From NCBI RefSeq assembly GCF_022921095.1, contig NZ_CP095053.1, positions 5,064,501 to 5,128,500 of the forward strand: a stretch of 64,000 nt of DNA, in the 5' to 3' direction. The notes under the pieces were generated by a model. The model saw only the letters and a list, made by a program, of their open reading frames with translations, did no database searches and had not been told where the DNA came from. This document shows positions 27,627-35,515 of this stretch, piece after piece. Within the stretch, counting starts at the first letter, position 1, and every line of letters begins with the position of its first letter. This DNA comes from Hymenobacter aerilatus (lineage in GTDB: Bacteria > Bacteroidota > Bacteroidia > Cytophagales > Hymenobacteraceae). Both the position numbers and the translations under genes were made by a program.

Positions 27627-27702
27627 AAGAACCCCTTCGGAGGGTAGGCTCTCTCTTTCAGCCACGAATTGAGAGAAAGCCAGCCCAATAGAAGGGGTTC
27701 TT
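27627..27702. terminator. Terminator between convergent genes
   Basis: AAGAACCCCTTC (27627-27638) pairs with GAAGGGGTTCTT (27691-27702). The enclosed bases form a second, imperfect inner stem (GGCTCTCTCTTTC with GAGAGAAAGCC). Confidence 0.8.
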
Positions 27703-27726
27703 GTTTTTCGGAGGAAAGACCAGCCG

Positions 27727-27963
27727 CTACACCAACGGCGCGGTCGGGCGCGTGGGTACGCCCCGGTTATAATCGGGCTCCCAGTCGTTGATGGGGCGAG
27801 TGATGCCAGGTGGCAGGTCCAGGTCGGGTAGGCCGTCGTCGAGGGGCTCGCCACCTTCGTCGTCATTATCGGGGTAGGGGGGGCGCTGGAAACGCCGCTT
27901 GGGCATCACCAGAAAATACGCCAGTACGGCAAAGACCAGAAGAGTATAGATCAGGCTGATCAT
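27727..27963 (-). CDS. Small single-pass membrane protein
   Basis: A 78-residue protein with one N-terminal helix (MISLIYTLLVFAVLAYFLVM) followed by a basic patch (PKRRFQRPP) and an acidic, Pro-rich tail (DNDDEGGEPLDDGLPDLDLP). No family recognised. The charged layout suggests an inner-membrane anchor with a cytosolic tail. Its codon use fits the surrounding genes, and a terminator follows it. Confidence 0.65.
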   Translation of the reverse strand: MISLIYTLLVFAVLAYFLVMPKRRFQRPPYPDNDDEGGEPLDDGLPDLDLPPGITRPINDWEPDYNRGVPTRPTAPLV

Positions 27964-28183
27964 GGCGAAAGCAGGTGGGTAAATCGACGGAGAAAGGACG
28001 ACGAAAGACTACTGTCAGTCAAGTAACTAACGGCAGTTAGGACAGAGTTGTTTTCGGAGAAAGCTACTTTTTCGACCCCTCTGCCCACGCCTAACCAAGA
28101 TACACAGTTCTGCGAGGAAAGAAAAATCGGTGGGCGCTTCTGTTTGTAACTGGCCGGGGTAGCGCCTACTTTTGCTGCATAGT

Positions 28184-28271
28184 TTAGGGGTGCCAACCCG
28201 CCACATGGCGGCCAATGGCTGAGATCATACCCATTGAACCTGATCCGGGTAATGCTGGCGAAGGGAACAGA
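28184..28271 (+). ncRNA. TPP riboswitch (THI element)
   Basis: The conserved thi-box words are all present in order: GGGGTGCC (28187-28194), GGCTGAGAT (28218-28226), ACCC, GAACCTGATCCGGGTAATGC (around 28237-28256) and GCGAAGGGAA (28258-28267). The pyrimidine-sensing CTGAGA and pyrophosphate-sensing helix are intact. It precedes a TonB-dependent receptor by about 75 bases. A GC-rich hairpin (GTGCC...GGCAC near 28300-28318) lies between and may be the expression platform. Confidence 0.95.
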
Positions 28272-28347
28272 CGATCCGCGAACGTGAAAACCCGAGTGGT
28301 GCCGACCCCTGGCACCGGGGCCGTTCCACTTTTCTGCTTTTGCATTC

Positions 28348-30828
28348 TTGAAAAATGTATTGGTTTTGGGCACTGCGCTACTGGCGCTGCCTGCGGTAGC
28401 CTGGGCGCAAGGTCCCGTGTCTGGCGTCATTACAGATGCCCGCACTGGCACCCCGCTACCCGGCGCCACCGTACTACTCGACGGCACGCCCAGCGCTGCC
28501 ACCGACGCGGCTGGCACCTTCTCTATTGCGACCGTGCCTGTTGGCTCGCACACACTGCACATCACTTTTGTGGGCTACGACCCCATTACGCGCACAGTAC
28601 AAGGTCAGCCTACCGAACAACGCCTCACAGTGACACTGCAGCCGGGTGGCGTGCTCACCGGCGAAGCTCTCGTAACGGCCTCTCGTGCCAACGAGCGCAC
28701 CGCCACCGCCTACACCAACTTAGGCAAGGAGGACCTAGCTAAGCGCAACTTCGGCCAAGACCTGCCCTACCTGCTCGACCAAACGCCCTCCGTAATAGTG
28801 AATTCCGATGCTGGGGCGGGCGTAGGCTATACCGATATTCGTATTCGGGGCACAAGCAACACGGGCATCAACATGACCATAAACGGGGTGCCGTTGAACG
28901 ATGCGGAGTCGCACGGCTCATTTCTGGTGAATTTGCCGGACTTGGCCTCGTCGGTTAGCTCCTTGCAGGTACAGCGGGGGGTAGGCACCAGCCAAAACGG
29001 CGGCGCAGCCTTCGGGGCCAGCATCAACATCTCTACCCTGGATGTGCGCCGCGAGGCCTACGCCGAGAGCCAGAATACCTACGGCTCCTTCAACACCTGG
29101 AAAAACAACGTGCAGTTTGGCACTGGGCTGCTTAATAATCACTTCACGGTAGACGGGCGCCTGTCGCGTATTGCTACGGATGGGTATATGAACCGGGCCT
29201 CGTCGGATTTGAAGTCATACTACTTTGCGGCGGGCTACCAGGGCAAGAACACACTGTTGAAGTTCATCACCTTCTCGGGCCGGGAGAAAACATACCAGGC
29301 CTGGAACGGCGTGCCCGAACCAGCTATTACCAGCAACGAAGCGCTGCTGGAGAACTACATTGCCAATGGTGAGCTGAGCGAGGCCGATGCCGAGCGCGTG
29401 CGCCGCGAGGGTAGGCGCTATAGCTACTACACCTACGACAACCAAACCGACAACTACCAGCAAAACCACTACCAGCTACACCTGTCGCAAGGACTGGGGC
29501 AGGACTGGAATGTGGGCGCCGCCTTGCACCTCACCCGTGGCTTTGGGTATTATGAGAACTATCGTACCCGCCGCCGCTTCACCGACTATGGCCTGCAAAA
29601 CGTCATTATCGGCGGCGACACCATCACGCGCACCAATCTGGTAGACCGCAAGTGGCTGGATAACTACTTCTACGGCGGCACTTTCGCCCTTAACTATCAG
29701 CCCCGCGACGGTAAGTTTCAAGCCACGTTGGGAGGAGCCTGGAATCAGTTTGATAATGACCACTACGGCGAAATTATTTGGGCGCAATACGCTTCTACCA
29801 GCAACATTCGCCAGCACTACTACTTCAACGAGGCTCGCAAAACTGACTACAACGCCTACGCCCGCGCTACTTGGCAGGTGCTACCCAAGCTGGGCGTGTA
29901 CGGCGACGTGCAGGTGCGCCATATCACGTACACTATTGATGGCATAGAGGACGAGCAAAACGACGTGCGTACCCGTGCCCGCTACACGTTCTTCAACCCC
30001 AAAGCCGGCGCTACCTTCGCCTTAGCCGAGGGCCAGCAGCTCTATGCCAGCTTTGCCGTGGGCCAGCGCGAGCCCGTGCGCGCTGATTTCACCGACCGTC
30101 CCGCCGGCGACGTGGGTGCCAAAGCCGAGCGCCTCAACGACTGGGAAGGCGGCTACCGCCTCACCCTACCCGACGCTACCTTGCTAGGGCCACACACCGC
30201 CTTGCGCCTGGAAGTGAATGGGTTTTATATGCAGTACCGCAACCAACTGGTGGCCACTGGCCAACTGAACGATGTGGGTACGGCCCTGCGTACCAACGTG
30301 GCCCGCAGCTACCGGCGCGGTGTGGAGCTAACGGGCTTTGCCTCAGCCAATGACCAAATTAGTCTCAGCAGTACGCTCACCGTCAGCCAAAACCGCATTC
30401 TGGGCTATCAGGGCGTGAGCTACGACGAAAACTACGAGCCCGTGACAGAAGCGCCGCGTACCAGCACTATTTCCTACTCCCCTAATGTGGTATCGGCGCA
30501 CACGCTAGAGGGGCAGCCGCTGCCGGGGCTGCGCTTGGCGCTGCTCTATAAAACCGTGAGCCGTCAGTACCTCGACAATACCACTAGTGAGGACCGGCGC
30601 ATCAGGCCCTACCAGGTGCTCGATTTCCGGGCGCGCTACACCATTCGTCCGAAGTTTGTGAAGGAAATCGAGCTGGCGTTGCTGGTGAACAACGTCCTGA
30701 ACCGTCGCTACGTGGCCAATGGCTATACGTACAGCTACCTCGGTGCCAGCGGCGGCCTCGATACGTTCAACTGGTACTTCCCACAGGCCACGCGCAATTT
30801 CCTGGCGTCGGTAGGCGTGAAATTCTAG
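28348..30828 (+). CDS. TonB-dependent receptor under TPP riboswitch control
   Basis: An 826-residue outer-membrane receptor. A signal peptide (MKNVLVLGTALLALPAVAWA) is followed by a carboxypeptidase-regulatory-like domain (about 22-105, GVITDARTGTPLPGATVLLD), a plug (TPSVIVNSDAGAGVGYTDIR, with VPLNDAESHGSFLVNLPDL) and a 22-stranded barrel ending in FLASVGVKF. The thiamine riboswitch upstream indicates uptake of thiamine or a thiamine precursor. The start appears to be TTG at 28348-28350: no in-frame ATG gives the signal peptide. It is not a SusC (no SusD gene follows). Confidence 0.94.
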   Translation: MKNVLVLGTALLALPAVAWAQGPVSGVITDARTGTPLPGATVLLDGTPSAATDAAGTFSIATVPVGSHTLHITFVGYDPITRTVQGQPTEQRLTVTLQPGGVLTGEALVTASRANERTATAYTNLGKEDLAKRNFGQDLPYLLDQTPSVIVNSDAGAGVGYTDIRIRGTSNTGINMTINGVPLNDAESHGSFLVNLPDLASSVSSLQVQRGVGTSQNGGAAFGASINISTLDVRREAYAESQNTYGSFNTWKNNVQFGTGLLNNHFTVDGRLSRIATDGYMNRASSDLKSYYFAAGYQGKNTLLKFITFSGREKTYQAWNGVPEPAITSNEALLENYIANGELSEADAERVRREGRRYSYYTYDNQTDNYQQNHYQLHLSQGLGQDWNVGAALHLTRGFGYYENYRTRRRFTDYGLQNVIIGGDTITRTNLVDRKWLDNYFYGGTFALNYQPRDGKFQATLGGAWNQFDNDHYGEIIWAQYASTSNIRQHYYFNEARKTDYNAYARATWQVLPKLGVYGDVQVRHITYTIDGIEDEQNDVRTRARYTFFNPKAGATFALAEGQQLYASFAVGQREPVRADFTDRPAGDVGAKAERLNDWEGGYRLTLPDATLLGPHTALRLEVNGFYMQYRNQLVATGQLNDVGTALRTNVARSYRRGVELTGFASANDQISLSSTLTVSQNRILGYQGVSYDENYEPVTEAPRTSTISYSPNVVSAHTLEGQPLPGLRLALLYKTVSRQYLDNTTSEDRRIRPYQVLDFRARYTIRPKFVKEIELALLVNNVLNRRYVANGYTYSYLGASGGLDTFNWYFPQATRNFLASVGVKF

Positions 30829-30829
30829 C

Positions 30830-31100
30830 CCACGGATTCGCTCGGATCTATCGAATGCCACGGATTCTGTGAGCGAGAGCTAGTAGGCCGTTGTCAGCAA
30901 TAAAAACGGTGTCATCCTGAGCATTCCGCGCATCAAGCGGCGACGAAGGACCTTCTCACGCGAGAACCAACGAGCTTAACAACGACTCGTTCCCACGTGA
31001 GAAGGTCCTTCGTCGCCGCTTGATGCGCGGAATGCTCAGGATGACAAATTGTTTAATAGCTCCTACCTACAAAATCCGAAAAATCCGAGCGAATCCGTGG
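30830..31100. repeat. Nested inverted repeat, copy 3 of the palindrome family with outer arms
   Basis: The outer arms 30830-30847 (CCACGGATTCGCTCGGAT) and 31083-31100 are perfect 18-base complements. Inside, 30911-30960 and 30996-31045 are perfect 50-base complements around a 35-base loop. The inner arm begins GTCATCCTGAGCATTCCG and contains GACGAAGGACCTTCTCACG. It separates the convergent receptor and permease genes and could terminate both. Confidence 0.93.
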
Positions 31101-31101
31101 T

Positions 31102-32838
31102 TTAGATGATTAACCGCACCCCACCCAGCTCAGAAATCTGATAAGGAAACTGGTCGCCGGGCGAACCGATGAACATGAAGTTTTTGGGGATATTCCATTC
31201 TCGTGAGAGCTGGTCGATGAGGGCCGGTCCGAACTGTCCTTTCAGCGGCACAAAATCAACAACGATTTCCTCGTAAGCGCGGTCTAATACTTTGATATCA
31301 CGAAGCAAGGCCTCAGAAAATGACTCGCCTTCCCGCAGTAGCGTTACGATTTTTAGGCGATTGGTAAATTCATTTTCCACTACGTAGGCCATCACTTTGT
31401 TGAGGTTCGATACATTGTCGCCCTTCGTAAAGAACACAAACTCCTGGCGGTTCAGCTCGTGTAGCTGCCGCTTAATGGTAACCTGCGTAAGGCGCGACAC
31501 CCGCGGCGAATGTTTGGCGAAAGACTCGGCGGCGGCCAGAACCAGGTTCAGAATGGCCGTGCGGTTCAGCATAGCTGCTACAATCAGCATGGCCGGCACG
31601 AAATATTGCAGGAACACTACCAGGTAATCAGGGCGGATACGGATGTTGCCGTACAACGCCGTGACGACGCCTACCAGTGCCAGCGCTACCGTCACAACAC
31701 CCGCGTACACCGGCCGGGGCAGTTTGGGCCGCTTGCGCTTGAGCAGGAAGTTGCCCAACGCAAAAAAGGCCATGACCGACAGGAATGAAATGGTATACAC
31801 ACCCGCCAGTGGCCCCAACTCCCCGTTGGTAATCAGCAGAACCGATATACACAGCAGAAAGAAAGTGATGAGAATAAGGTAGTTGCTCTGGCGCTTGTTT
31901 TCTTTCAGGAAAAACTGAGGTAGGATACGGTCCAGGGCCATGCGCTTCATCAGGCCGCTCACGCCCACAAAGCTGGTGAGCACGGCTCCGCTGAGCACCG
32001 CCACGGCATCCACGGAAATAAGGGTAGCCAGCCAAGGGCCGCCAGTGGTGGTACCCAGGTAGGAAAGCAGGGTTTCGGTGTGCTCGCCTACCTCGCCCAG
32101 CGGTAGCGCGGCCACGGCCAACAGGGCCAGCAACGGATTGAACACCGTGACGACCACCCACATGTTGCGCAGCGTTTTTTGAAATACACCTTCAGCCTGC
32201 TCCTCCACGAAGTTGGCCGAGCTTTCAAAACCCGAAATACCCAGCATAGCTGCGCTAAATCCCAGGAAAAGCGCCGACGATAAGCTGCCCTGCATCGGCA
32301 TGTGCCAGTTCTCAGTCAGTGTGCTCAGCCCATGCGTAAACAAATACCACCCCGTAACGCCTACCAGCAGTGTGAGTGAGAACAGGTGCAGCAGAAAAAT
32401 GCCCACTGCCACCACCGCTGACTCCGAAATACCCAGGATAGTGAGGGCCAGAAAAAAGCCCAATAGCAGTACCGTGGCCGTAATAATGGGTAGGCCGTGC
32501 CAAAGCGTGTGCAAATAGTGCATGGCCTCGGAGGCTGATATCACTGCCGTGGCCATATAGGACAAGATAGTGAGGCAAGCGGCCACCGCCGCATTACGCT
32601 TGCTAGTAGTGTTGAGCAGCACATTGTAGGCACCACCATTGAGGGGTAGGGCCCCCACCACTTCGCCGTAAATACGCCGAAAAAGAAACAAAACGCCCCC
32701 TACCATCAGCAACGCCACCCACGCGTATTGACCCGCGTACGCAATAGCCAGGGCCGATACGTATAGGCAAGAAGAGGAAATATCGTTGCCACAAATAGCG
32801 GTGGCTTCCAGTTCGTTTAGTTTTTTTTCGTGGCTCAT
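31102..32838 (-). CDS. APC family amino-acid permease
   Basis: A 578-residue inner-membrane transporter of the amino acid-polyamine-organocation superfamily with about 12 helices. The opening ELEATAICGNDISSSCLYVS and GGVLFLFRRIYGEVVGALPLNGGAYN are the first two helices and the broken helix I region. GFSAAMLGISGFESSANFVE is helix VI with the substrate gate. The last 120 residues form a soluble tail without a named domain. The ATG at 32836-32838 (MSHEKKLNELEATA) is preferred to an ATG 34 codons earlier. Substrate unknown. Confidence 0.9.
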   Translation of the reverse strand: MSHEKKLNELEATAICGNDISSSCLYVSALAIAYAGQYAWVALLMVGGVLFLFRRIYGEVVGALPLNGGAYNVLLNTTSKRNAAVAACLTILSYMATAVISASEAMHYLHTLWHGLPIITATVLLLGFFLALTILGISESAVVAVGIFLLHLFSLTLLVGVTGWYLFTHGLSTLTENWHMPMQGSLSSALFLGFSAAMLGISGFESSANFVEEQAEGVFQKTLRNMWVVVTVFNPLLALLAVAALPLGEVGEHTETLLSYLGTTTGGPWLATLISVDAVAVLSGAVLTSFVGVSGLMKRMALDRILPQFFLKENKRQSNYLILITFFLLCISVLLITNGELGPLAGVYTISFLSVMAFFALGNFLLKRKRPKLPRPVYAGVVTVALALVGVVTALYGNIRIRPDYLVVFLQYFVPAMLIVAAMLNRTAILNLVLAAAESFAKHSPRVSRLTQVTIKRQLHELNRQEFVFFTKGDNVSNLNKVMAYVVENEFTNRLKIVTLLREGESFSEALLRDIKVLDRAYEEIVVDFVPLKGQFGPALIDQLSREWNIPKNFMFIGSPGDQFPYQISELGGVRLII

Positions 32839-32960
32839 TAGGTGTAGCGTAGGAGGGGGTAGAAGGTGTACGGGGGGAGGCTGGTAAAGGGTAGGAAAAG
32901 CTCGACGGGCAGCTGCTATCTGCTTGGCATGCGGGAACAATCTGCCCTACTTCATTTGCT

Positions 32961-32968
32961 TATATTTG
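32961..32968 (+). promoter_or_regulatory. Predicted -7 element before the acyl-CoA dehydrogenase gene
   Basis: TATATTTG matches TAnnTTTG exactly, 27 bases before the ATG at 32996. No clear -33 TTTG at the right distance. Confidence 0.45.
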
Positions 32969-32995
32969 ACAATCAAACCCCACCCCGCTCTTGTT

Positions 32996-34228
32996 ATGTC
33001 GTCTCAAGCTGATATTCTCTCGCCCCAGGCCAAAGCCACCCGCGCCCACGGCTCTACCAACGCCGCCGGCTTCACCGACTACTTCGACCTCGATGGGTTG
33101 CTGACGGAGGAGCACAAGCTCATCCGCCAGACTATCCGTGACTTTGTGAAGCGGGAGATTTCGCCCAACATCGAGCGGTGGGCCCAGGAGGCACATTTCC
33201 CTTCGGAGATAGTGCGCAAGTTTGGCGAGGTAGGCGCTTTTGGCCCTACTATCCCCACCGAGTACGGGGGCGGTGGCCTCGACTACATCAGCTACGGCCT
33301 AATTATGCAGGAAATTGAGCGCGGCGACTCGGGCATGCGCTCCACAGCTTCGGTGCAGGGTTCGTTGGTGATGTTTCCGATCTACCAATACGGCTCGGAG
33401 GAGCAGAAGCAGAAGTTCCTACCCAAGCTGGCTTCGGGCGAGTGGCTAGGCTGCTTCGGCCTCACAGAGCCCGACCACGGCTCCAACCCTGGCGGCATGG
33501 TTACGAAGCTGGAGGATAAAGGCGACTACTACCTGCTGAATGGCGCCAAACTCTGGATTTCGAACTCGCCCGAGTGCCAGCTGGCCGTGGTGTGGGCCAA
33601 AAACGAAGAAGGCCGCATCAAAGGCGTCATCGTAGAGCGCGGCATGGAGGGTTTCACGACCTCCGAAATCCACAATAAATGGAGCCTGCGCGCCTCCTGC
33701 ACCGGCGAGCTGGTGTTCGACAACGTGCGCATTCCTAAAGAAAACGTGCTGCCGAACGTAGAAGGTCTCAAGGGCCCCCTGTCCTGCCTCGACTCAGCCC
33801 GCTTCGGCATTGCCTGGGGTGCCATCGGCGCGGCTATTGATTGCTATGAGTCGGCCCTGAAGTACTCGCTGGAGCGCGAGCAGTTTGGTAAGCCCATCGG
33901 TGGCTTCCAGCTGCAGCAGCGCAAGCTGGCCGAAATGCTTACTGAGATTACCAAAGCCCAATTGATGGCCTGGCGCCTGGGCGTGCTCAAAAACGAAGGC
34001 AAAGCCACTTCAGCGCAGATTTCGATGGCCAAGCGCAATAGCGTGCACATGGCGCTGGAGGTAGCCCGCGAAGCTCGCCAGATTCACGGCGGCATGGGCA
34101 TCACGGGCGAGTATCCTATCATGCGCCACATGATGAACCTGGAATCGGTCATCACCTACGAGGGCACGCACGATATTCACCTGCTTATCACGGGGGCAGA
34201 TATAACCGGGATTCAGGCGTTTAAATGA
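32996..34228 (+). CDS. Acyl-CoA dehydrogenase, glutaryl-CoA dehydrogenase-like
   Basis: A 410-residue FAD enzyme that oxidises an acyl-CoA to the enoyl-CoA. The details fit glutaryl-CoA dehydrogenases: RGDSGMRSTASVQGSLVM near the flavin, LTEPDHGSNPGGM, and the end motif YEGTHDIHLLITGADITGIQAF, where the Glu of YEGTHDIH is the catalytic base. The start ATG at 32996 (MSSQADILS) is chosen because the 24 extra upstream codons read into the divergent permease leader. Glutaryl-CoA is the most likely substrate (lysine or tryptophan breakdown). Confidence 0.9.
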   Translation: MSSQADILSPQAKATRAHGSTNAAGFTDYFDLDGLLTEEHKLIRQTIRDFVKREISPNIERWAQEAHFPSEIVRKFGEVGAFGPTIPTEYGGGGLDYISYGLIMQEIERGDSGMRSTASVQGSLVMFPIYQYGSEEQKQKFLPKLASGEWLGCFGLTEPDHGSNPGGMVTKLEDKGDYYLLNGAKLWISNSPECQLAVVWAKNEEGRIKGVIVERGMEGFTTSEIHNKWSLRASCTGELVFDNVRIPKENVLPNVEGLKGPLSCLDSARFGIAWGAIGAAIDCYESALKYSLEREQFGKPIGGFQLQQRKLAEMLTEITKAQLMAWRLGVLKNEGKATSAQISMAKRNSVHMALEVAREARQIHGGMGITGEYPIMRHMMNLESVITYEGTHDIHLLITGADITGIQAFK

Positions 34229-34265
34229 TGTTTGATTAGGTTTAGGCTCTCTTCTCTTTGATACC

Positions 34266-34634
34266 TTGAATAAGGATGACTACATATTACTAGCTGTATT
34301 TCTGGTTGGCCTTACCTTTTTCGTTACGGTCATAGTTTGGGCTACCCGTTCGCCAAGGCCAATCAGTAAGGATGCTAAGAGCAGAGTTGTTAGCAGTATT
34401 GAACAGCCAACGGGGCAGAAACCGGCCACCACTCCTGTGGGCTGCGGAGTTTGGTTATTTATATGGGTGTCACTAGCGAGCATAGTGTCAGCGAGTTATT
34501 TGGATAGCACATCTGGTGGTGGCTGTGATGGTGGGCTGTGTCTCGTACGCTATATATTTCTGCCACCCATTTGGTTAGGTGTTGGCTTCGGAGTATGGGT
34601 ACTGAGTGTATTTATTAATTCCTCTTCTCGTTAG
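34266..34634 (+). CDS. Hypothetical membrane protein
   Basis: A 122-residue protein that starts at TTG 34266 (MNKDDYILLAVFLVGLTFF). It has one N-terminal helix, a polar stretch of about 40 residues, and two further hydrophobic segments (GVWLFIWVSLASIVSASYL and FLPPIWLGVGFGVWVLSVF) around a Cys-containing loop (GGGCDGGLC). No family recognised. Base composition is a little lower in G+C than its neighbours. Moderately sure it is a real gene. Confidence 0.5.
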   Translation: MNKDDYILLAVFLVGLTFFVTVIVWATRSPRPISKDAKSRVVSSIEQPTGQKPATTPVGCGVWLFIWVSLASIVSASYLDSTSGGGCDGGLCLVRYIFLPPIWLGVGFGVWVLSVFINSSSR

Positions 34635-34697
34635 CAACTCGTTTTAGTTTCTATCCGTCGCCTATATTAGCCCATTCATTTATATGCCCTGACCACT

Positions 34698-35048
34698 ATG
34701 GCCACTGCACCTGCTACCCCCGCTTCACCTCTCGTATTGCTTGAATGCCTGATTGCTGGTACCTCTCATCGCGAGGGCCTCAAAGCCTATGAGCCAAAGT
34801 TGAAACTCGGGCAAGCCCTGACGCTGGAACGCGAAGCCGATAGCTCCTACGACGACTGGGCCGTGCGTGTGTATACGGCTGGTCCAGAACCCATGTGGCT
34901 GGGCTACCTTCCCGAAGGCCGCAACGAAACCGTAGCCCGCCTCCTGGATGCAGACTTTCCACTGACGGGCCGTCTCACCCACAAAGCCTGGGAAGATGAA
35001 TGGCTGTACTTAGAAATGGAAGTAATCCTACCCCTGCAAAAGGGGTAG
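34698..35048 (+). CDS. HIRAN domain protein
   Basis: A 116-residue protein that is almost entirely a HIRAN domain: LLECLIAGTSHREGLKAY, then LGQALTLEREADSSYDDWAVRV and MWLGYLPEGRNETVARLLD. HIRAN domains in helicases such as HLTF bind 3' DNA ends; free-standing bacterial ones are of unknown role. Nothing helicase-like is adjacent. It is convergent with the DUF4268 gene, only 5 bases apart. Confidence 0.8.
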   Translation: MATAPATPASPLVLLECLIAGTSHREGLKAYEPKLKLGQALTLEREADSSYDDWAVRVYTAGPEPMWLGYLPEGRNETVARLLDADFPLTGRLTHKAWEDEWLYLEMEVILPLQKG

Positions 35049-35053
35049 GGCGT

Positions 35054-35515
35054 TTAGCGCAACTCGTCGAATGCGTACTGCGCGGTGCTCCAGAACTCAT
35101 CCAAAGCCACTAAGCGCGGTTTGAAGAAGGAAATCAGTCGGGGCCAGTCGTCGCGGTTGAACAGGTTAGCGGGCGCCAACTCCTGGTAAATGCGCGCTAT
35201 AAACTGGCCGTTGGCGTCCTGCGCTTCGGGCTCCCAGGTCCAGGTTTCGCCGGTGGCCTCCTCCAGCCACCGGCGCACTTCCTTGAATTGCTCGTAGAAC
35301 AGCTCCCGGATGCCGGCATCCGGATGGGTCAGCTCAATGCCAATGCTGGCCCGCCGGCCATCAGCGTGCATGCGGAAGTACACGTGCTTCAGGCCGGTTT
35401 TGTAGTTAATCCAGTTGGTAGGTAGCCCTTCGGCCGAGGGGACCGGGGCCATGTATTGCCCAAAGGTGGTCCAGAAAGCCTGCCGAAGCTGCGTAACTTC
35501 AGTTTTGCTGTACAT
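35054..35515 (-). CDS. DUF4268 domain protein
   Basis: A 153-residue protein matching DUF4268: YSKTEVTQLRQAFWTTFGQYM at the start (in part), then WINYKTGLKHVYFRMHADGR, IGIELTH and the end WPRLISFFKPRLVALDEFW. In larger proteins this domain is attached to nuclease-like or DNA-methylation-linked modules, but alone its role is unknown. Its start codon lies inside the 3' end of the GT39 gene (17-base overlap), so it is probably cotranscribed with it. Confidence 0.85.
   Translation of the reverse strand: MYSKTEVTQLRQAFWTTFGQYMAPVPSAEGLPTNWINYKTGLKHVYFRMHADGRRASIGIELTHPDAGIRELFYEQFKEVRRWLEEATGETWTWEPEAQDANGQFIARIYQELAPANLFNRDDWPRLISFFKPRLVALDEFWSTAQYAFDELR

Noticed and set aside
27960-28565. A 201-codon minus-strand frame across the TPP riboswitch
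   Set aside because: It runs through the conserved riboswitch and the receptor signal peptide on the opposite strand and resembles no protein.
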